Translations under genes and position numbers: made by a program
Source: Promicromonospora thailandica
Lineage (GTDB): Bacteria; Actinomycetota; Actinomycetes; Actinomycetales; Cellulomonadaceae
Assembly: GCF_024171955.1 (NCBI RefSeq)
Contig: NZ_JAMTCS010000010.1
Span: 62,001 to 126,000 of the forward strand
Direction: 5' to 3'
DNA: 64,000 nt
The notes under the pieces: model-generated
Told to the model about the DNA's origin: nothing
Database searches by the model: none
What the model saw: the letters and a program-made list of their open reading frames with translations, nothing else
In this document: positions 1-8,391 of the stretch, piece by piece
How positions within the stretch are numbered: position 1 is the first letter of the stretch
Layout of the letters: each line of letters begins with the position of its first letter

Positions 1-1115
1 ACGGGATCGATGATGCCCGCCATCACGGCGCCGGTCGCGGCGTCCGTGCCCTCGTCCGCCTCGCGGCGTGCCGTGCGCAGGGCCGTGTCCTCGGTTCCCG
101 GCGCCAGGCTGAGGAGCACCGCGTCCCGGACCGGCGTGTCCGCGAGCGCCGCCCCGATCTTGCCGAGCGTCACGGGCGACAGCTCCACGGACCGGCCGGG
201 CGCGGCGGTGGCGGCGAGCCGGACCGCGGACCGCCACAGACGCAGGCTCTCGGCGCCCCAGCCCGCGAGCGCCTCCCGGTCCCGGACGGCGGACCCGGGC
301 CGGGCGGTACGGGCTGACGACGGGGGCCGGACGTCGTCGAGGAGCCTGCGGTACGTGCCGCTCCAGCGTGCGGCCGCCCGGCGCGCCTGGGTGCGTGCCG
401 TCTCGGACGCCGGGCGCAGGGCGTACCGCTCCTCCCGGGTGCCGGCCACGGTGCGGCCCTCCAGCACCATGTGTGCGGCGACCCGGCTGCTCGTGAGCGC
501 GGACAGGGGCCGTCCCTGCGGCGGGCAGCAGAGCGGGTCGGTGCAGTCGAGCGCCCGGAAGCCGGTGGGTGCCACGAGCCATGCCTCGACGCCGGGGAGG
601 CGTCGTTCGAGCCGGGCCCGCAGGACCTCCACGGCGCGGCGTGCGGGGCCGGTCGGCGCGGACGGGTCGGTCGCGGTGTAGAGCACGACGACGGCCCGGT
701 CGGCGCCGTCGGCCAGCACGTGCTCGGTGAGCCAGCGCGCGGTGGCGGCGCCGTCCGGTCCGTCCGGTCCGTCCGGTCCGCCTGTGCCGCGCAGGCGCAG
801 GTCGTCGATGTCCACGCGGGCCACGAGCCCGACGCGCCGCCGCGGACCGGTCAGGCTCACGGCGACGACGGACTCGGCGGGCTGGAAGCCGAGCCGGTAC
901 GGGATGTAGGCGAGCAGGTCCTCGGGTCCGGCCACCCGGACGACCGTGGCGGCCGGACCCGACAGCCGCGCGGACCGGTCGTGCACGGAGTCGGGCATGC
1001 GGCCCGGCACGGGTGCGGGTCCGGCGCCGCCGTCGGGAGGCGGCTCCGGAGAGGGCTCGCGAAAGGGTTCGGGACGGGGCTCGGGAAAGGGCTCGGCGAA
1101 GGGTTCGAGGTTCAT
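1..1115 (-). CDS. DUF4192 domain-containing protein (3' end beyond window)
   Basis: Translation from the ATG at 1115 runs open to the window edge (about 371 codons visible). After an N-terminal stretch rich in Glu-Pro repeats (residues 3-27), the segment LLAYIPYRLGFQPAESVVAV is characteristic of DUF4192, an actinobacterial family of unknown function. A 9-bp GGTCCGTCC tandem repeat near 757-783 encodes a Gly-Pro-Asp run inside the domain, and 1050-1110 is a set of imperfect 12-bp repeats that encode the Glu-Pro repeats. A GGAGG lies just upstream of the ATG. It is divergent from the lipoprotein gene at 1238. Nothing in the neighbourhood indicates a function; the family assignment is reasonably firm. 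Confidence 0.8.
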   Translation of the reverse strand, partial: MNLEPFAEPFPEPRPEPFREPSPEPPPDGGAGPAPVPGRMPDSVHDRSARLSGPAATVVRVAGPEDLLAYIPYRLGFQPAESVVAVSLTGPRRRVGLVARVDIDDLRLRGTGGPDGPDGPDGAATARWLTEHVLADGADRAVVVLYTATDPSAPTGPARRAVEVLRARLERRLPGVEAWLVAPTGFRALDCTDPLCCPPQGRPLSALTSSRVAAHMVLEGRTVAGTREERYALRPASETARTQARRAAARWSGTYRRLLDDVRPPSSARTARPGSAVRDREALAGWGAESLRLWRSAVRLAATAAPGRSVELSPVTLGKIGAALADTPVRDAVLLSLAPGTEDTALRTARREADEGTDAATGAVMAGIIDP

Positions 1116-1237
1116 GCCTCCGATCCCAGCCGCCGGGCGGGGCACCGGCGCGCCCAGGACGGCACGTGTGGACGACGCCGCGCCTGTGGGGGAGGTCCGC
1201 GCCTTGCGCTGTCGTCGCGAGGGTCTCTCCGGCTACC

Positions 1238-1864
1238 GTGTCCGACGTGCCTCACCTCGTTCCGGTCCGCCGCACCGCTACGCTCGCCGCCGTCGTCGGG
1301 CTGGCGCTGGCGACCGCCGGGTGCGGGACGGAGGCCGGGCAGCCGGCGGGCCAGCCCGCGGCAGGACAGCCGGCGACCGTGGACGCCTCGCCGGAGCCGG
1401 TCGCAGCCGCCTCAGGCGGTCCGGCCGAGCTGCCCACCTTCGACCCGTCGTCCGCGGTCGCCACGTACGCGGAGGGGTTCCCGCCCGACCTCTTCCCGCT
1501 GCCGGAGGGGGCCACGCTGCTCGCGTCCTCGGCGCGTCCGGCGACCAGCGGCACGCCGAGCGGCGGCGCAGGCGACGGCAAGGGCGGCGGCAAGGGTTCG
1601 GGCACCCCCATGACGCAGGTCACGCTCAACCTGTCGTCGCAGCTTCCCGCCAAGAAGGTGATCGGTCAGGCCCGGGAGATCCTGCTCGCGCAGGGCTTCC
1701 GGCAGGTCTCCGCCCCGGAGTCCAGCGGCCTGACGGCCCAGACGGCGTTCCTGCGCATCTCGCGCACCAAGGCGGGCGAGGTGCAGGAGTCGTTGGTGGT
1801 GGGGGTGCTCGACGACGGCGACCGGCGGCTCGCCTCGATCAGCGGCACCGTCCGCACCCCGTAG
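1238..1864 (+). CDS. putative secreted lipoprotein
   Basis: The protein starts best at the GTG at 1238 (a second GTG at 1247 is possible). It gives a short basic N-terminus, a hydrophobic core and a lipobox ending LATAGC, so it should be a lipid-anchored extracytoplasmic protein of about 208 residues. A low-complexity Gly-Lys linker sits in the middle (GDGKGGGKGSG), followed by a small folded-looking C-terminal domain. I do not recognise the C-terminal domain. Homology to a named family is not visible by eye. The open frame upstream of 1238 is antisense to the DUF4192 gene and is not taken as coding. Confidence 0.7.
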   Translation: MSDVPHLVPVRRTATLAAVVGLALATAGCGTEAGQPAGQPAAGQPATVDASPEPVAAASGGPAELPTFDPSSAVATYAEGFPPDLFPLPEGATLLASSARPATSGTPSGGAGDGKGGGKGSGTPMTQVTLNLSSQLPAKKVIGQAREILLAQGFRQVSAPESSGLTAQTAFLRISRTKAGEVQESLVVGVLDDGDRRLASISGTVRTP

Positions 1865-1930
1865 CGGCCGAGGCCCGCGGCCTGGACCCCGCGCGGAACC
1901 TCATCCGCGAAACCCATCCGTGGCACCCCA

Positions 1931-1936
1931 TAGGCT
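1931..1936 (+). promoter_or_regulatory. -10 element, leaderless prenyl synthase mRNA
   Basis: TAGGCT ends 6 nt before the GTG start at 1943, the spacing expected if transcription starts at or next to the start codon. No Shine-Dalgarno sequence is visible. Confidence 0.6.
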
Positions 1937-1942
1937 GGGGGC

Positions 1943-3091
1943 GTGTCCGCCTCATCCGCCCGTACCGGCGCCCTGACCCCTGCCGCGCTGCTCGACGCCG
2001 AGGGCCTGCGTGCCGACGTCGACGCCGCGGTGTCCGCCCACCTGGCCCTGCTGGGCGCGGAGGTCAGCGCGATCAGCCCGAGCGCCCGGGCGATGGTGGA
2101 CGAGGCGACCGGGTTGCTGACGGGCGGCAAGCGCCTGCGCGCGGCGTTCTGCTACTGGTCGTTCCGTGCGCACGGGGGCTCCGCGTCGCCGGACGACCCC
2201 GCCCGCGTGGCGGCGGTCCGTGTCGGCGCGGCGCTGGAGCTCTTCCAGGCGGCTGCGCTCCTGCACGACGACGTGATGGACAACTCCGACACGCGTCGCG
2301 GGCGCCCCACCGCGCACCGCGCGTTCGCCGCGGAGCACGCCGCGTCGGGCTGGGCCGGCGAGCCCGACCGGTTCGGGGACGCCGCCGCCATCCTGCTGGG
2401 CGACCTGGTGCTCCTGGCCGCCCAGCGCGAGCTCTCGGCGGCGCTGGCCCCCCTGCCGGCCGACGTCGCCGAGCCGGTCCGGGCCCGCTTCGACGCGATG
2501 CAGAGCGAGGTCGTCGTGGGCCAGTACCTCGACGTGCTCGTGCAGGCCGAGCCCTGGGGCGACGACCCGGCGGCCGACGAGGAGCGCGCCCGCCGGGTGC
2601 TGCGCGCCAAGACGGCCAGCTACTCCGCGGCGGCGCCGCTCGCGATGGGTGCGCTGCTCGCGGGCCGGGGTGCCGAGGCGGCGGCCGGGATCGAGGCCGC
2701 GGGCCTGCCCCTGGGCGAGGCGTTCCAGCTGCGGGACGACGTGCTCGGCGTGTTCGGCGACCCGGCGGTGACCGGCAAGCCCGCCGGGGACGACCTGCGC
2801 GAGGGCAAGCGCACGGTGATCGTGGCCCGGACCCTCGCGATGCTGCCGGACCCGCACGGGGCCGAGGCGACGGCCCTCGGCGCGGCGCTGGGCGACCAGG
2901 CGCTGACCGACGAGGACGTCGAGCGGGTACGCGGCATCATCGTCGGGTCCGGGGCGCTGGACGCCGTCGAGCACCTCATCGACGACCTGGCCGTGCGCGC
3001 CCACGCCCTGCTGGACCTGGCCGACCTGAGCGAGCCGGGCCGCGGGGTGCTGACGGACCTGGCGCACGCCGCCGTCGACCGCGCGGCCTGA
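1943..3091 (+). CDS. idsA: polyprenyl (geranylgeranyl-type) diphosphate synthase
   Basis: This trans-prenyltransferase should condense isopentenyl diphosphate onto allylic diphosphates to make C20 or longer isoprenoid diphosphates. The first aspartate-rich motif DDVMD is at residues 109-113, after LFQAAALLH, and a second Asp-rich region follows QLRDDVLGVFGD, with the conserved GKPAGDDLREGKRT segment. Length (382 aa) is normal for actinobacterial IdsA-type enzymes. Chain length cannot be read reliably; geranylgeranyl is the usual product. The gene order idsA - PASTA kinase - Rv2175c-type - DAHP synthase resembles the Rv2173-Rv2178c region of Mycobacterium tuberculosis. The start is a GTG with a -10 box directly upstream. 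Confidence 0.88.
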   Translation: MSASSARTGALTPAALLDAEGLRADVDAAVSAHLALLGAEVSAISPSARAMVDEATGLLTGGKRLRAAFCYWSFRAHGGSASPDDPARVAAVRVGAALELFQAAALLHDDVMDNSDTRRGRPTAHRAFAAEHAASGWAGEPDRFGDAAAILLGDLVLLAAQRELSAALAPLPADVAEPVRARFDAMQSEVVVGQYLDVLVQAEPWGDDPAADEERARRVLRAKTASYSAAAPLAMGALLAGRGAEAAAGIEAAGLPLGEAFQLRDDVLGVFGDPAVTGKPAGDDLREGKRTVIVARTLAMLPDPHGAEATALGAALGDQALTDEDVERVRGIIVGSGALDAVEHLIDDLAVRAHALLDLADLSEPGRGVLTDLAHAAVDRAA

Positions 3092-3100
3092 CGCCGGGAC

Positions 3101-3150
3101 GCACGGCTCAGTACGGCTCAGCACCGCTCGGTACCGCCCAGCACCGCTCA
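3101..3150. repeat. tandem array of five degenerate decamers at a convergent gene junction
   Basis: Five 10-bp units in exact register (GCACGGCTCA, GTACGGCTCA, GCACCGCTCG, GTACCGCCCA, GCACCGCTCA) fill the gap between the prenyl synthase stop (3091) and the kinase. The kinase stop codon (3148-3150 on the minus strand) lies inside the last unit. The units contain GTAC and short self-complementary pieces, but I see no single clean hairpin. It probably acts as the junction spacer or terminator; function is unproven. Confidence 0.7.
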
Positions 3151-5121
3151 GTACGTCCAGAGCGTGACCTGACCCCCGCGCTCGAGCCGCTCGCCCGCGG
3201 CCGGGTCGGTCTCCTGCACGCCCTCGCCGAACAGCTCGCCGAAGCCGCGCACCGACACGGTGTACCCGGACTCCTCGAGCACCGCGGTGGCCTCCTCGAC
3301 GGACATCCCCACGACGTCCGGCACCGCACCCTCCGGCCCTCTGCTGACGACGACCGTCACGGTGCTGCCCCGCGCGGCGCCCTTGCCGCCCGCCGGCTGC
3401 GTCGAGACGACCGCCCCGGCCGGGGTCTGCTCGTCGAAGCGCTCCTCGCGGGTGACCTCGAAACCCTCGGCGCGCAGGGCGGCCTCGGCCTCGTCGGCGG
3501 AGGTGCCCGCGACCTCCGGCACCGTGACCGGCGCCGGGCCGTCTGACACCGTGAGCCGCACGTGCTCGTCCGTCGGCACCTCGTCGCCGTCCCGGACCGA
3601 GGCCCAGATGACGGTGCCCTCCGGCCCGTCGTCCGTGTACTCGCGGGACACCTCGACATCCGCCAGACCCGCGTCGTCCAGCGCCGCGACCGCGTCGTCC
3701 TCGGACATGCCGACCAGGCCGGCCGGCACCTGGGCGAGCTGTTCCCCCAGCGAGACCACGAGCCGTACCGGCTGGTCGCGCTCGGCGCGGCTGCCCTCGT
3801 CCGGGCGCACCGAGATCACCTGACCCTCGGGCACGTCGGAGTCGTACTCCTCGGTGCTCGACGGCGTGAAGCCGGCCTCGGTCAGCGCCTCCTCGGCGCG
3901 CTCCGCGGTGGCGCCGACGACGCCGCCGGGCACCACCCCGTACGCCCCCGGACCGCGCTCGGTGTACCACCACGCGCCGAGCAGGACGGCCACGAGCGCC
4001 AGGACGAGGAGGATCTTGCCACCGCGCCGGGACCGCTGTGGCACGGAGGGGGCGGGCGGCTGCGCGGTCGCCGAGGCGGGCATGGTGCCAGCCACAGCGC
4101 CGGGCACAGCGCCGGGCACAGCGCCGGGCACGGTGGCGGGCGGGCGGGTCTGCCGGGCCGCCCACCGGCCGGCCTGCGGCCGCTCCACGACGGCGGTCCG
4201 CGCGGCCTTGACCGCGGACGCCGACGGCGGCGGCGCGGCCTTCGCGGGGATGTCGAGCACCTCGTTCGGGATCTGCCGGAAGGTCGTGCGCAGCACGTCG
4301 AGCGCCACGACCGCGTCGGCCGGGCGCTGGTCCGGGTCGCGCGCGGTGAGGCCACGGACGAGCTGGTCCAGCGGGCGGCCCAGGTGCCCCGCGAAGGCGC
4401 TCACCGGCGGTACGTCGTTGTTCACGTGCGCGAAGGCGACCTGGATGGCTCCCTCCCCCTCGTGGGGCAGGCGGCCCGTGAACATCTCGAAGGCGAGGAT
4501 GCCCACCGCGTACACGTCGGCGCGCGTGTCCACGTGCCCGGTCGAGATGGTCTCGGGCGCGAGGTAGGCGACGGTGCCCAGGACGGTGCCGGTCGTCGTG
4601 TTCGACACCTCGGAGACGGCGCGCGCGAGGCCGAAGTCAGCCACCTTGGGCCGGCCCGTGCCCTCCTCCAGCAGCACGTTCTCGGGCTTGATGTCGCGGT
4701 GCACGATCCCCTTGGCGTGCGCGGCGGCCAGGGCGGACAGGACCACGTCGAGGATCGCGAAGGAGCGGCGCAGCGTGAGCTCGCCCTCGCGGATCAGGTG
4801 CCGCAGGTTCGTGCCCGGCACGTACTCCATGGTCAGGTAACGCATGGTGCCGTCGGTGCCCTGGTCGTACACCGCGACGACGCCGTGGTGCTGGAGCCCG
4901 GCCGCCGAGCGCGCCTCGCGCTCGAACCGCTGCAGGAAGCTCGCCGCCTGGTCGCCCTCGGCGAGGTGCGGGTGCATCACCTTGAGGGCGATCTCGCGGT
5001 TCAGGCGGGTGTCGTGCGCACGGTAGACCGTGGCCATCCCGCCGCGCGCCACGCGCGCCACGATCCGGTACCGGCCGTCGACCAGACGGCCGATGAGCGA
5101 GTCTGCCGTCACCTGAGCCAC
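3148..5121 (-). CDS. pknL: PASTA-domain serine/threonine protein kinase
   Basis: This membrane-anchored eukaryotic-type kinase has a cytosolic catalytic domain with all key motifs: glycine loop GGMATVY, ALKVM lysine, HRDIKPEN catalytic loop, DFG magnesium loop and a Thr-rich activation loop (SNTTTGTVLGT). A basic Pro/Ala linker, including a PGAV repeat encoded by a 12-bp GCACAGCGCCGG triplication at 4098-4133, leads to one transmembrane helix (LLVLALVAVLLGAWW). Outside are four PASTA repeats, which in this class sense muropeptides or lipid II. The GTG at 5121 is chosen because TACACT ends 7 nt upstream; the GTG at 5112 is the alternative. The divergent neighbour is Rv2175c-like, a known substrate of mycobacterial PknL. 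M. tuberculosis PknL lacks PASTA repeats, so PknB-like is an equally fair name. Confidence 0.9.
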   Translation of the reverse strand: MAQVTADSLIGRLVDGRYRIVARVARGGMATVYRAHDTRLNREIALKVMHPHLAEGDQAASFLQRFEREARSAAGLQHHGVVAVYDQGTDGTMRYLTMEYVPGTNLRHLIREGELTLRRSFAILDVVLSALAAAHAKGIVHRDIKPENVLLEEGTGRPKVADFGLARAVSEVSNTTTGTVLGTVAYLAPETISTGHVDTRADVYAVGILAFEMFTGRLPHEGEGAIQVAFAHVNNDVPPVSAFAGHLGRPLDQLVRGLTARDPDQRPADAVVALDVLRTTFRQIPNEVLDIPAKAAPPPSASAVKAARTAVVERPQAGRWAARQTRPPATVPGAVPGAVPGAVAGTMPASATAQPPAPSVPQRSRRGGKILLVLALVAVLLGAWWYTERGPGAYGVVPGGVVGATAERAEEALTEAGFTPSSTEEYDSDVPEGQVISVRPDEGSRAERDQPVRLVVSLGEQLAQVPAGLVGMSEDDAVAALDDAGLADVEVSREYTDDGPEGTVIWASVRDGDEVPTDEHVRLTVSDGPAPVTVPEVAGTSADEAEAALRAEGFEVTREERFDEQTPAGAVVSTQPAGGKGAARGSTVTVVVSRGPEGAVPDVVGMSVEEATAVLEESGYTVSVRGFGELFGEGVQETDPAAGERLERGGQVTLWTY

Positions 5122-5128
5122 GGGTGGG

Positions 5129-5134
5129 AGTGTA
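5129..5134 (-). promoter_or_regulatory. -10 element of the PASTA kinase gene
   Basis: TACACT on the minus strand, with 7 nt to the GTG at 5121. The spacing suggests a leaderless transcript and supports the chosen start. Confidence 0.55.
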
Positions 5135-5226
5135 CGGGGGACCACCCCCAGGCTGAACGAAACGCCCATAGCGGACGGTGCGCCGTTGCCGGATCGTTGC
5201 CGGACGACCACCCGGCCCTCGTCGCC

Positions 5227-5232
5227 TAGGCT
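5227..5232 (+). promoter_or_regulatory. -10 element of the Rv2175c-type gene
   Basis: TAGGCT ends 6 nt before the GTG at 5239; leaderless start predicted. Together with the divergent kinase promoter it leaves about 90 bp for shared control. Confidence 0.6.
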
Positions 5233-5238
5233 TCTCCC

Positions 5239-5604
5239 GTGACCGATCTCGACGCCCTCGTGGGCGAATGGCTGACCCTGCCCGACCTCGCCGAGACCCT
5301 CGACGTCGAGGTGGGCAAGTGCCGTGGCCTCGTCCGCGACCGGTACGTCGTGGGCATCAAGCGCGGCGAGAACAAGACCTTCCAGGTACCGGCCCGGTTC
5401 GTGCTCCCCGAGGTCGACGGGCGCCCGGGCCCCATCCCGACGCTCCGGGGAACGGTCATGGTCCTGGCCGACGCCGGGTTCACCGACGAGGAGATCCTCG
5501 AGTGGCTCTTCACGCCGAACGACGAGCTCGGCGAGCGACCGGTGGACGCCCTCATCAACGGCAAGCGCGCCGCCGTGCGCCGGGTGGCCCAGACCCTGCT
5601 CTGA
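5239..5604 (+). CDS. Rv2175c family DNA-binding protein
   Basis: This 121-residue protein matches the Rv2175c family along its length. It has an N-terminal winged-helix-like part (WLTLPDLAETLDVEVGKCRG), a basic wing (IKRGENKTFQVP) and a C-terminal helical region ending in KRAAVRRVAQTLL. In M. tuberculosis the orthologue binds DNA and is phosphorylated by PknL, which inhibits binding; here the divergent neighbour is a PASTA kinase, so the same kinase-substrate pair is likely (inference). Targets of the DNA binding are not evident. It converges on the DAHP synthase gene with only 18 bp between stops. Confidence 0.85.
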   Translation: MTDLDALVGEWLTLPDLAETLDVEVGKCRGLVRDRYVVGIKRGENKTFQVPARFVLPEVDGRPGPIPTLRGTVMVLADAGFTDEEILEWLFTPNDELGERPVDALINGKRAAVRRVAQTLL

Positions 5605-5622
5605 CCCTGCCCTGACCTGCGC

Positions 5623-6984
5623 TCAGGCCCGCAGCATCTCCGCGACCTGGAACGCGAGCTCCAGCGACTGCTGGTGGTTCAGCCGCGGGTCCACCAGGGT
5701 CTCGTAGCGCAGCGCGAGCCCGGCGTCGGAGATCTCCTCGCTGCCGCCGAGCACCTCGGTGACGTCGTCGCCGGTGAGCTCCATGTGCAGGCCGCCCGGC
5801 ACGGTACCGAGCCGCTTGTGCACCTCGAAGAACCCCGCCACCTCGTCCAGCACGTCCGTGAGGCGGCGCGTCTTGTACCCGCTCTCCGACGTGATCGTGT
5901 TGCCGTGCATCGGGTCGGTGACCCAGGTGACGTTGGCGCCCGCCCACGTGACGGCCTCGACGATCGCCGGCAGCACGTCCCGGACCTGCCCGGCACCCAT
6001 CCGCGTGATGAACGTGAGCCGCCCGGGCACGTTGTCGGGGTTGAGCCGCTCGGTGAGCGCCAGGGCGTCGCGCGGCGTCGTCGTCGGGCCGAGCTTGACG
6101 CCGATCGGGTTGGCGATGCGGGACATGAAGTCCACGTGCGCGCCGTCGAGCTGGCGCGTGCGCTCGCCGATCCACAGGAAGTGCGCGCTGGTGTCGTACG
6201 CCTTGCCGGTGCGCTGGTCGGTCCGGGTCAGCGCCCGCTCGTAGTCGAGCACCAGCGCCTCGTGGCTCAGGAAGAACTCGACGGAGCGCAGCGCGTCGAA
6301 GTCGGCGCCGCAGGCGTGCATGAAGCGGATGGCGCGGTCGATCTCGTCCGCCGTCTTCTCGTACCGCGCGTAGGCGGGGTTGCGCATGAAGCCGCGGTTC
6401 CACTCGTGCACCTGGCGCAGGTCGGCGAACCCGCCCTGGGTGAAGGCTCGCACCACGTTCGCCGTGGCCGACGAGATCCGGTAGGCCTGCTCCAGCCGCT
6501 CGGGGTCCGGCACGCGGGCCTGCTCCGTGAAGGGGAACCCGTTGATCATGTCGCCGCGGTAGGCGGGCAGGGTCACGCCGTCGCGCGTCTCGGTGTCGCT
6601 GGAGCGCGGCTTCGCGTACTGGCCCGCCATCCGGCCCATCTTCACGACGGGCGTGCTCGCGCCGTGCGTGAGCACCACCGCCATCTGCAGGATGGTGCGG
6701 ATCTTGTTGCGGATGCGGTCGGCGTTCGCCTCGGCGAACGTCTCCGCGCAGTCCCCGCCCTGGAGCAGGAACGCCTCGCCCCGGCCGGCGGCGGCGAGCC
6801 GCTCGGTCAGGGTGTCGGCCTGTGCGGGCACCACGATGGGCGCGGCCTGGGACAGGCGGCCGGTGGCCGCCGACAGCGCGGCGGCGTCCGGCCAGGTGGG
6901 CTGCTGGCGCGCCTCGAGCGTGCGGAAGTGGTCCAGGCCCGACGGGCCCGCGGCCCGCTCGGCCGGATCGGTGACGACGCTCAT
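5623..6984 (-). CDS. aroG: class II 3-deoxy-7-phosphoheptulonate (DAHP) synthase
   Basis: It catalyses condensation of phosphoenolpyruvate and erythrose 4-phosphate, the first step of the shikimate pathway. The sequence is a full-length class II (plant/actinobacterial) enzyme of 453 aa: FLLQGGDCAETF, VVKMGRMAGQYAKPRS, the GFPFTEQ segment, LWIGERTRQLDGAHV, GVKLGPTTTP, TWVTDPMHGNT and a C-terminal GGLHMELTGDDVTEVLGG metal-site region are all visible. The ATG at 6984 is preceded by GAGGGG. It lies 31 bp downstream of the phosphofructokinase gene on the same strand and is probably co-transcribed with it. In M. tuberculosis the class II enzyme is feedback-inhibited by aromatic amino acids and activates chorismate mutase; whether that holds here is not visible. 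Confidence 0.95.
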   Translation of the reverse strand: MSVVTDPAERAAGPSGLDHFRTLEARQQPTWPDAAALSAATGRLSQAAPIVVPAQADTLTERLAAAGRGEAFLLQGGDCAETFAEANADRIRNKIRTILQMAVVLTHGASTPVVKMGRMAGQYAKPRSSDTETRDGVTLPAYRGDMINGFPFTEQARVPDPERLEQAYRISSATANVVRAFTQGGFADLRQVHEWNRGFMRNPAYARYEKTADEIDRAIRFMHACGADFDALRSVEFFLSHEALVLDYERALTRTDQRTGKAYDTSAHFLWIGERTRQLDGAHVDFMSRIANPIGVKLGPTTTPRDALALTERLNPDNVPGRLTFITRMGAGQVRDVLPAIVEAVTWAGANVTWVTDPMHGNTITSESGYKTRRLTDVLDEVAGFFEVHKRLGTVPGGLHMELTGDDVTEVLGGSEEISDAGLALRYETLVDPRLNHQQSLELAFQVAEMLRA

Positions 6985-7015
6985 CTGGCTGCCCCTCGTG
7001 GTGCCCGCACGGTGC

Positions 7016-8242
7016 TCAGTGCTCCGCGGGAGCTGCCGGCACCAGCGGCTGGCCGATCTCGGACAGGATCTGCCCGAACCACTCCTGCGAGACGTCGAAC
7101 GCCTTGCCGCCGGCGATGCGCGGGAACGCGATGGCCTTGAGCCGGTCGCCGTCCTCCTCGTCGTGGCCGATGACGCCGGACTCGCCCCGCAGCGCGCACT
7201 CCACCGCGTAGTCGGTCATCGACTTGATGAGGCGCAGGTCGTCGCTGTTGGCCGCGGCCGCGCGCGAGAAGTAGCCCGACTTCTGCACCATCGTCTTCTC
7301 GGCGCCCAGCTTCTCCGCGAACTGCTTCGCGAACCACTGGCCCGGGTTGATCGTGTCGAGCTTGACGTGACCGAACGGGTCCCGCTCGACGGTCTCCCCC
7401 GCGGCCTCGAGCTGCGCCACGATCTCGTGCATGCCCGCGCCCTCGGACAGGAAGATGTTGACGTTGCCCTGCGTGTCCATGATCTCGCGCAGACGCTTGG
7501 CCTCGCCCTCGATGTCGATCTCGAGCTCGGGCAGGAACACCGCGTGCACGTCCCAGCGCTCGCGCGACAGGCCCAGCGCCGGCGCCCACTCCTGCTCGTC
7601 GAGCCAGGTGCGGTACGCCTTGGCGGTCGCGGCGGTCAGCCACCCGCAGTGCCGGCCCATGACCTCGTGCACGATCAGCATGCGCGGGCCGACGCGGTTC
7701 TCGCCGATGACGTTCGCGGCGAACTTGGCGCCCTCCTCGGCGGCGGTCCACGCGCCGAGCGACTGCTTGATGGGCACCACGTCGTTGTCGATCGTCTTCG
7801 GCAGACCGACCACGGTCAGCTCGTAGCCGTTCTCGTGCAGGTAGGCGGCGAGGTCGGCGGCCGTGGTGTTGGTGTCGTCACCGCCGATGGTGTGCAGCAC
7901 GTCCACGCCGTCGGCCTTGAGCTGCTCCGCGGCGACGTGCAGCGGGTCCTGACCCTCCTGGACGAGGCCGCGCTTCACGGCGTCCTTGACGTTGGTCAGC
8001 TTGACGCGCGAGTTGCCGATCGGCGAGCCGCCGAACCGGTGCAGCACGTGCGCCTGCTTGCGGGCCTCCTCGTCGATCTCGATCTTGTTGCCGGTCAGCA
8101 GGCCGTGGTAGCCGTGCAGGTAGGCGATGATCTCGATCTCGGGGTCGAGCTCGGTGTAACGCTCGATCAGACCGCCGACCGAGGACGACAGGCAGGGCGC
8201 GAAGCCGCCGGCGGTCAGCAGGGCCACACGACGAACAGCCAT
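7016..8242 (-). CDS. pfp: 6-phosphofructokinase, probably pyrophosphate-dependent
   Basis: It phosphorylates fructose 6-phosphate in glycolysis. The nucleotide/PPi-site motif reads GGDDT instead of the GGDGS of ATP enzymes, and the substrate loop reads PKTIDND, the combination that marks PPi-dependent phosphofructokinases; the reaction would then be reversible. Other conserved blocks are LLTAGGFAPCLSS, VMGRHCGWL and FLSEGAGMHEI. Length (408 aa) matches the actinobacterial PPi-type. The ATG at 8242 gives the expected MAVRRVALLTAGG start; a GTG four codons upstream is less likely. It is the first gene of a likely two-gene operon with DAHP synthase. Confidence 0.88.
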   Translation of the reverse strand: MAVRRVALLTAGGFAPCLSSSVGGLIERYTELDPEIEIIAYLHGYHGLLTGNKIEIDEEARKQAHVLHRFGGSPIGNSRVKLTNVKDAVKRGLVQEGQDPLHVAAEQLKADGVDVLHTIGGDDTNTTAADLAAYLHENGYELTVVGLPKTIDNDVVPIKQSLGAWTAAEEGAKFAANVIGENRVGPRMLIVHEVMGRHCGWLTAATAKAYRTWLDEQEWAPALGLSRERWDVHAVFLPELEIDIEGEAKRLREIMDTQGNVNIFLSEGAGMHEIVAQLEAAGETVERDPFGHVKLDTINPGQWFAKQFAEKLGAEKTMVQKSGYFSRAAAANSDDLRLIKSMTDYAVECALRGESGVIGHDEEDGDRLKAIAFPRIAGGKAFDVSQEWFGQILSEIGQPLVPAAPAEH

Positions 8243-8320
8243 CTCCAGGAGCACCTCTCATCAGGGAAATTTCTGGGGGTGCCCGCGCCGGTGTTCGCCC
8301 GCGCGGCACCCTTCGTCGTC

Positions 8321-8326
8321 ATCCTA
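8321..8326 (-). promoter_or_regulatory. candidate -10 element upstream of phosphofructokinase
   Basis: TAGGAT on the minus strand would place the transcript start about 70 nt before the ATG at 8242. No strong -35 hexamer is visible. Confidence 0.35.
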
Positions 8327-8391
8327 CTGACGGGCGGTGACAGCGCCCGGCGCGTCCGGTGACTGGGCAGCCCGGGCCAGGGTGTGGGAAG

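Noticed and set aside
3148-3150. Premature stop in the kinase due to the decamer repeats
   Set aside because: The fourth PASTA repeat is complete before the stop.
946-3546. Very long open frames (866 aa here, others up to 918 aa at 57546-60302) in alternative frames
   Set aside because: Arg/Pro/Gly/Ala-rich translations without domains, antisense or out of frame to clear genes; expected in DNA of such high GC content.
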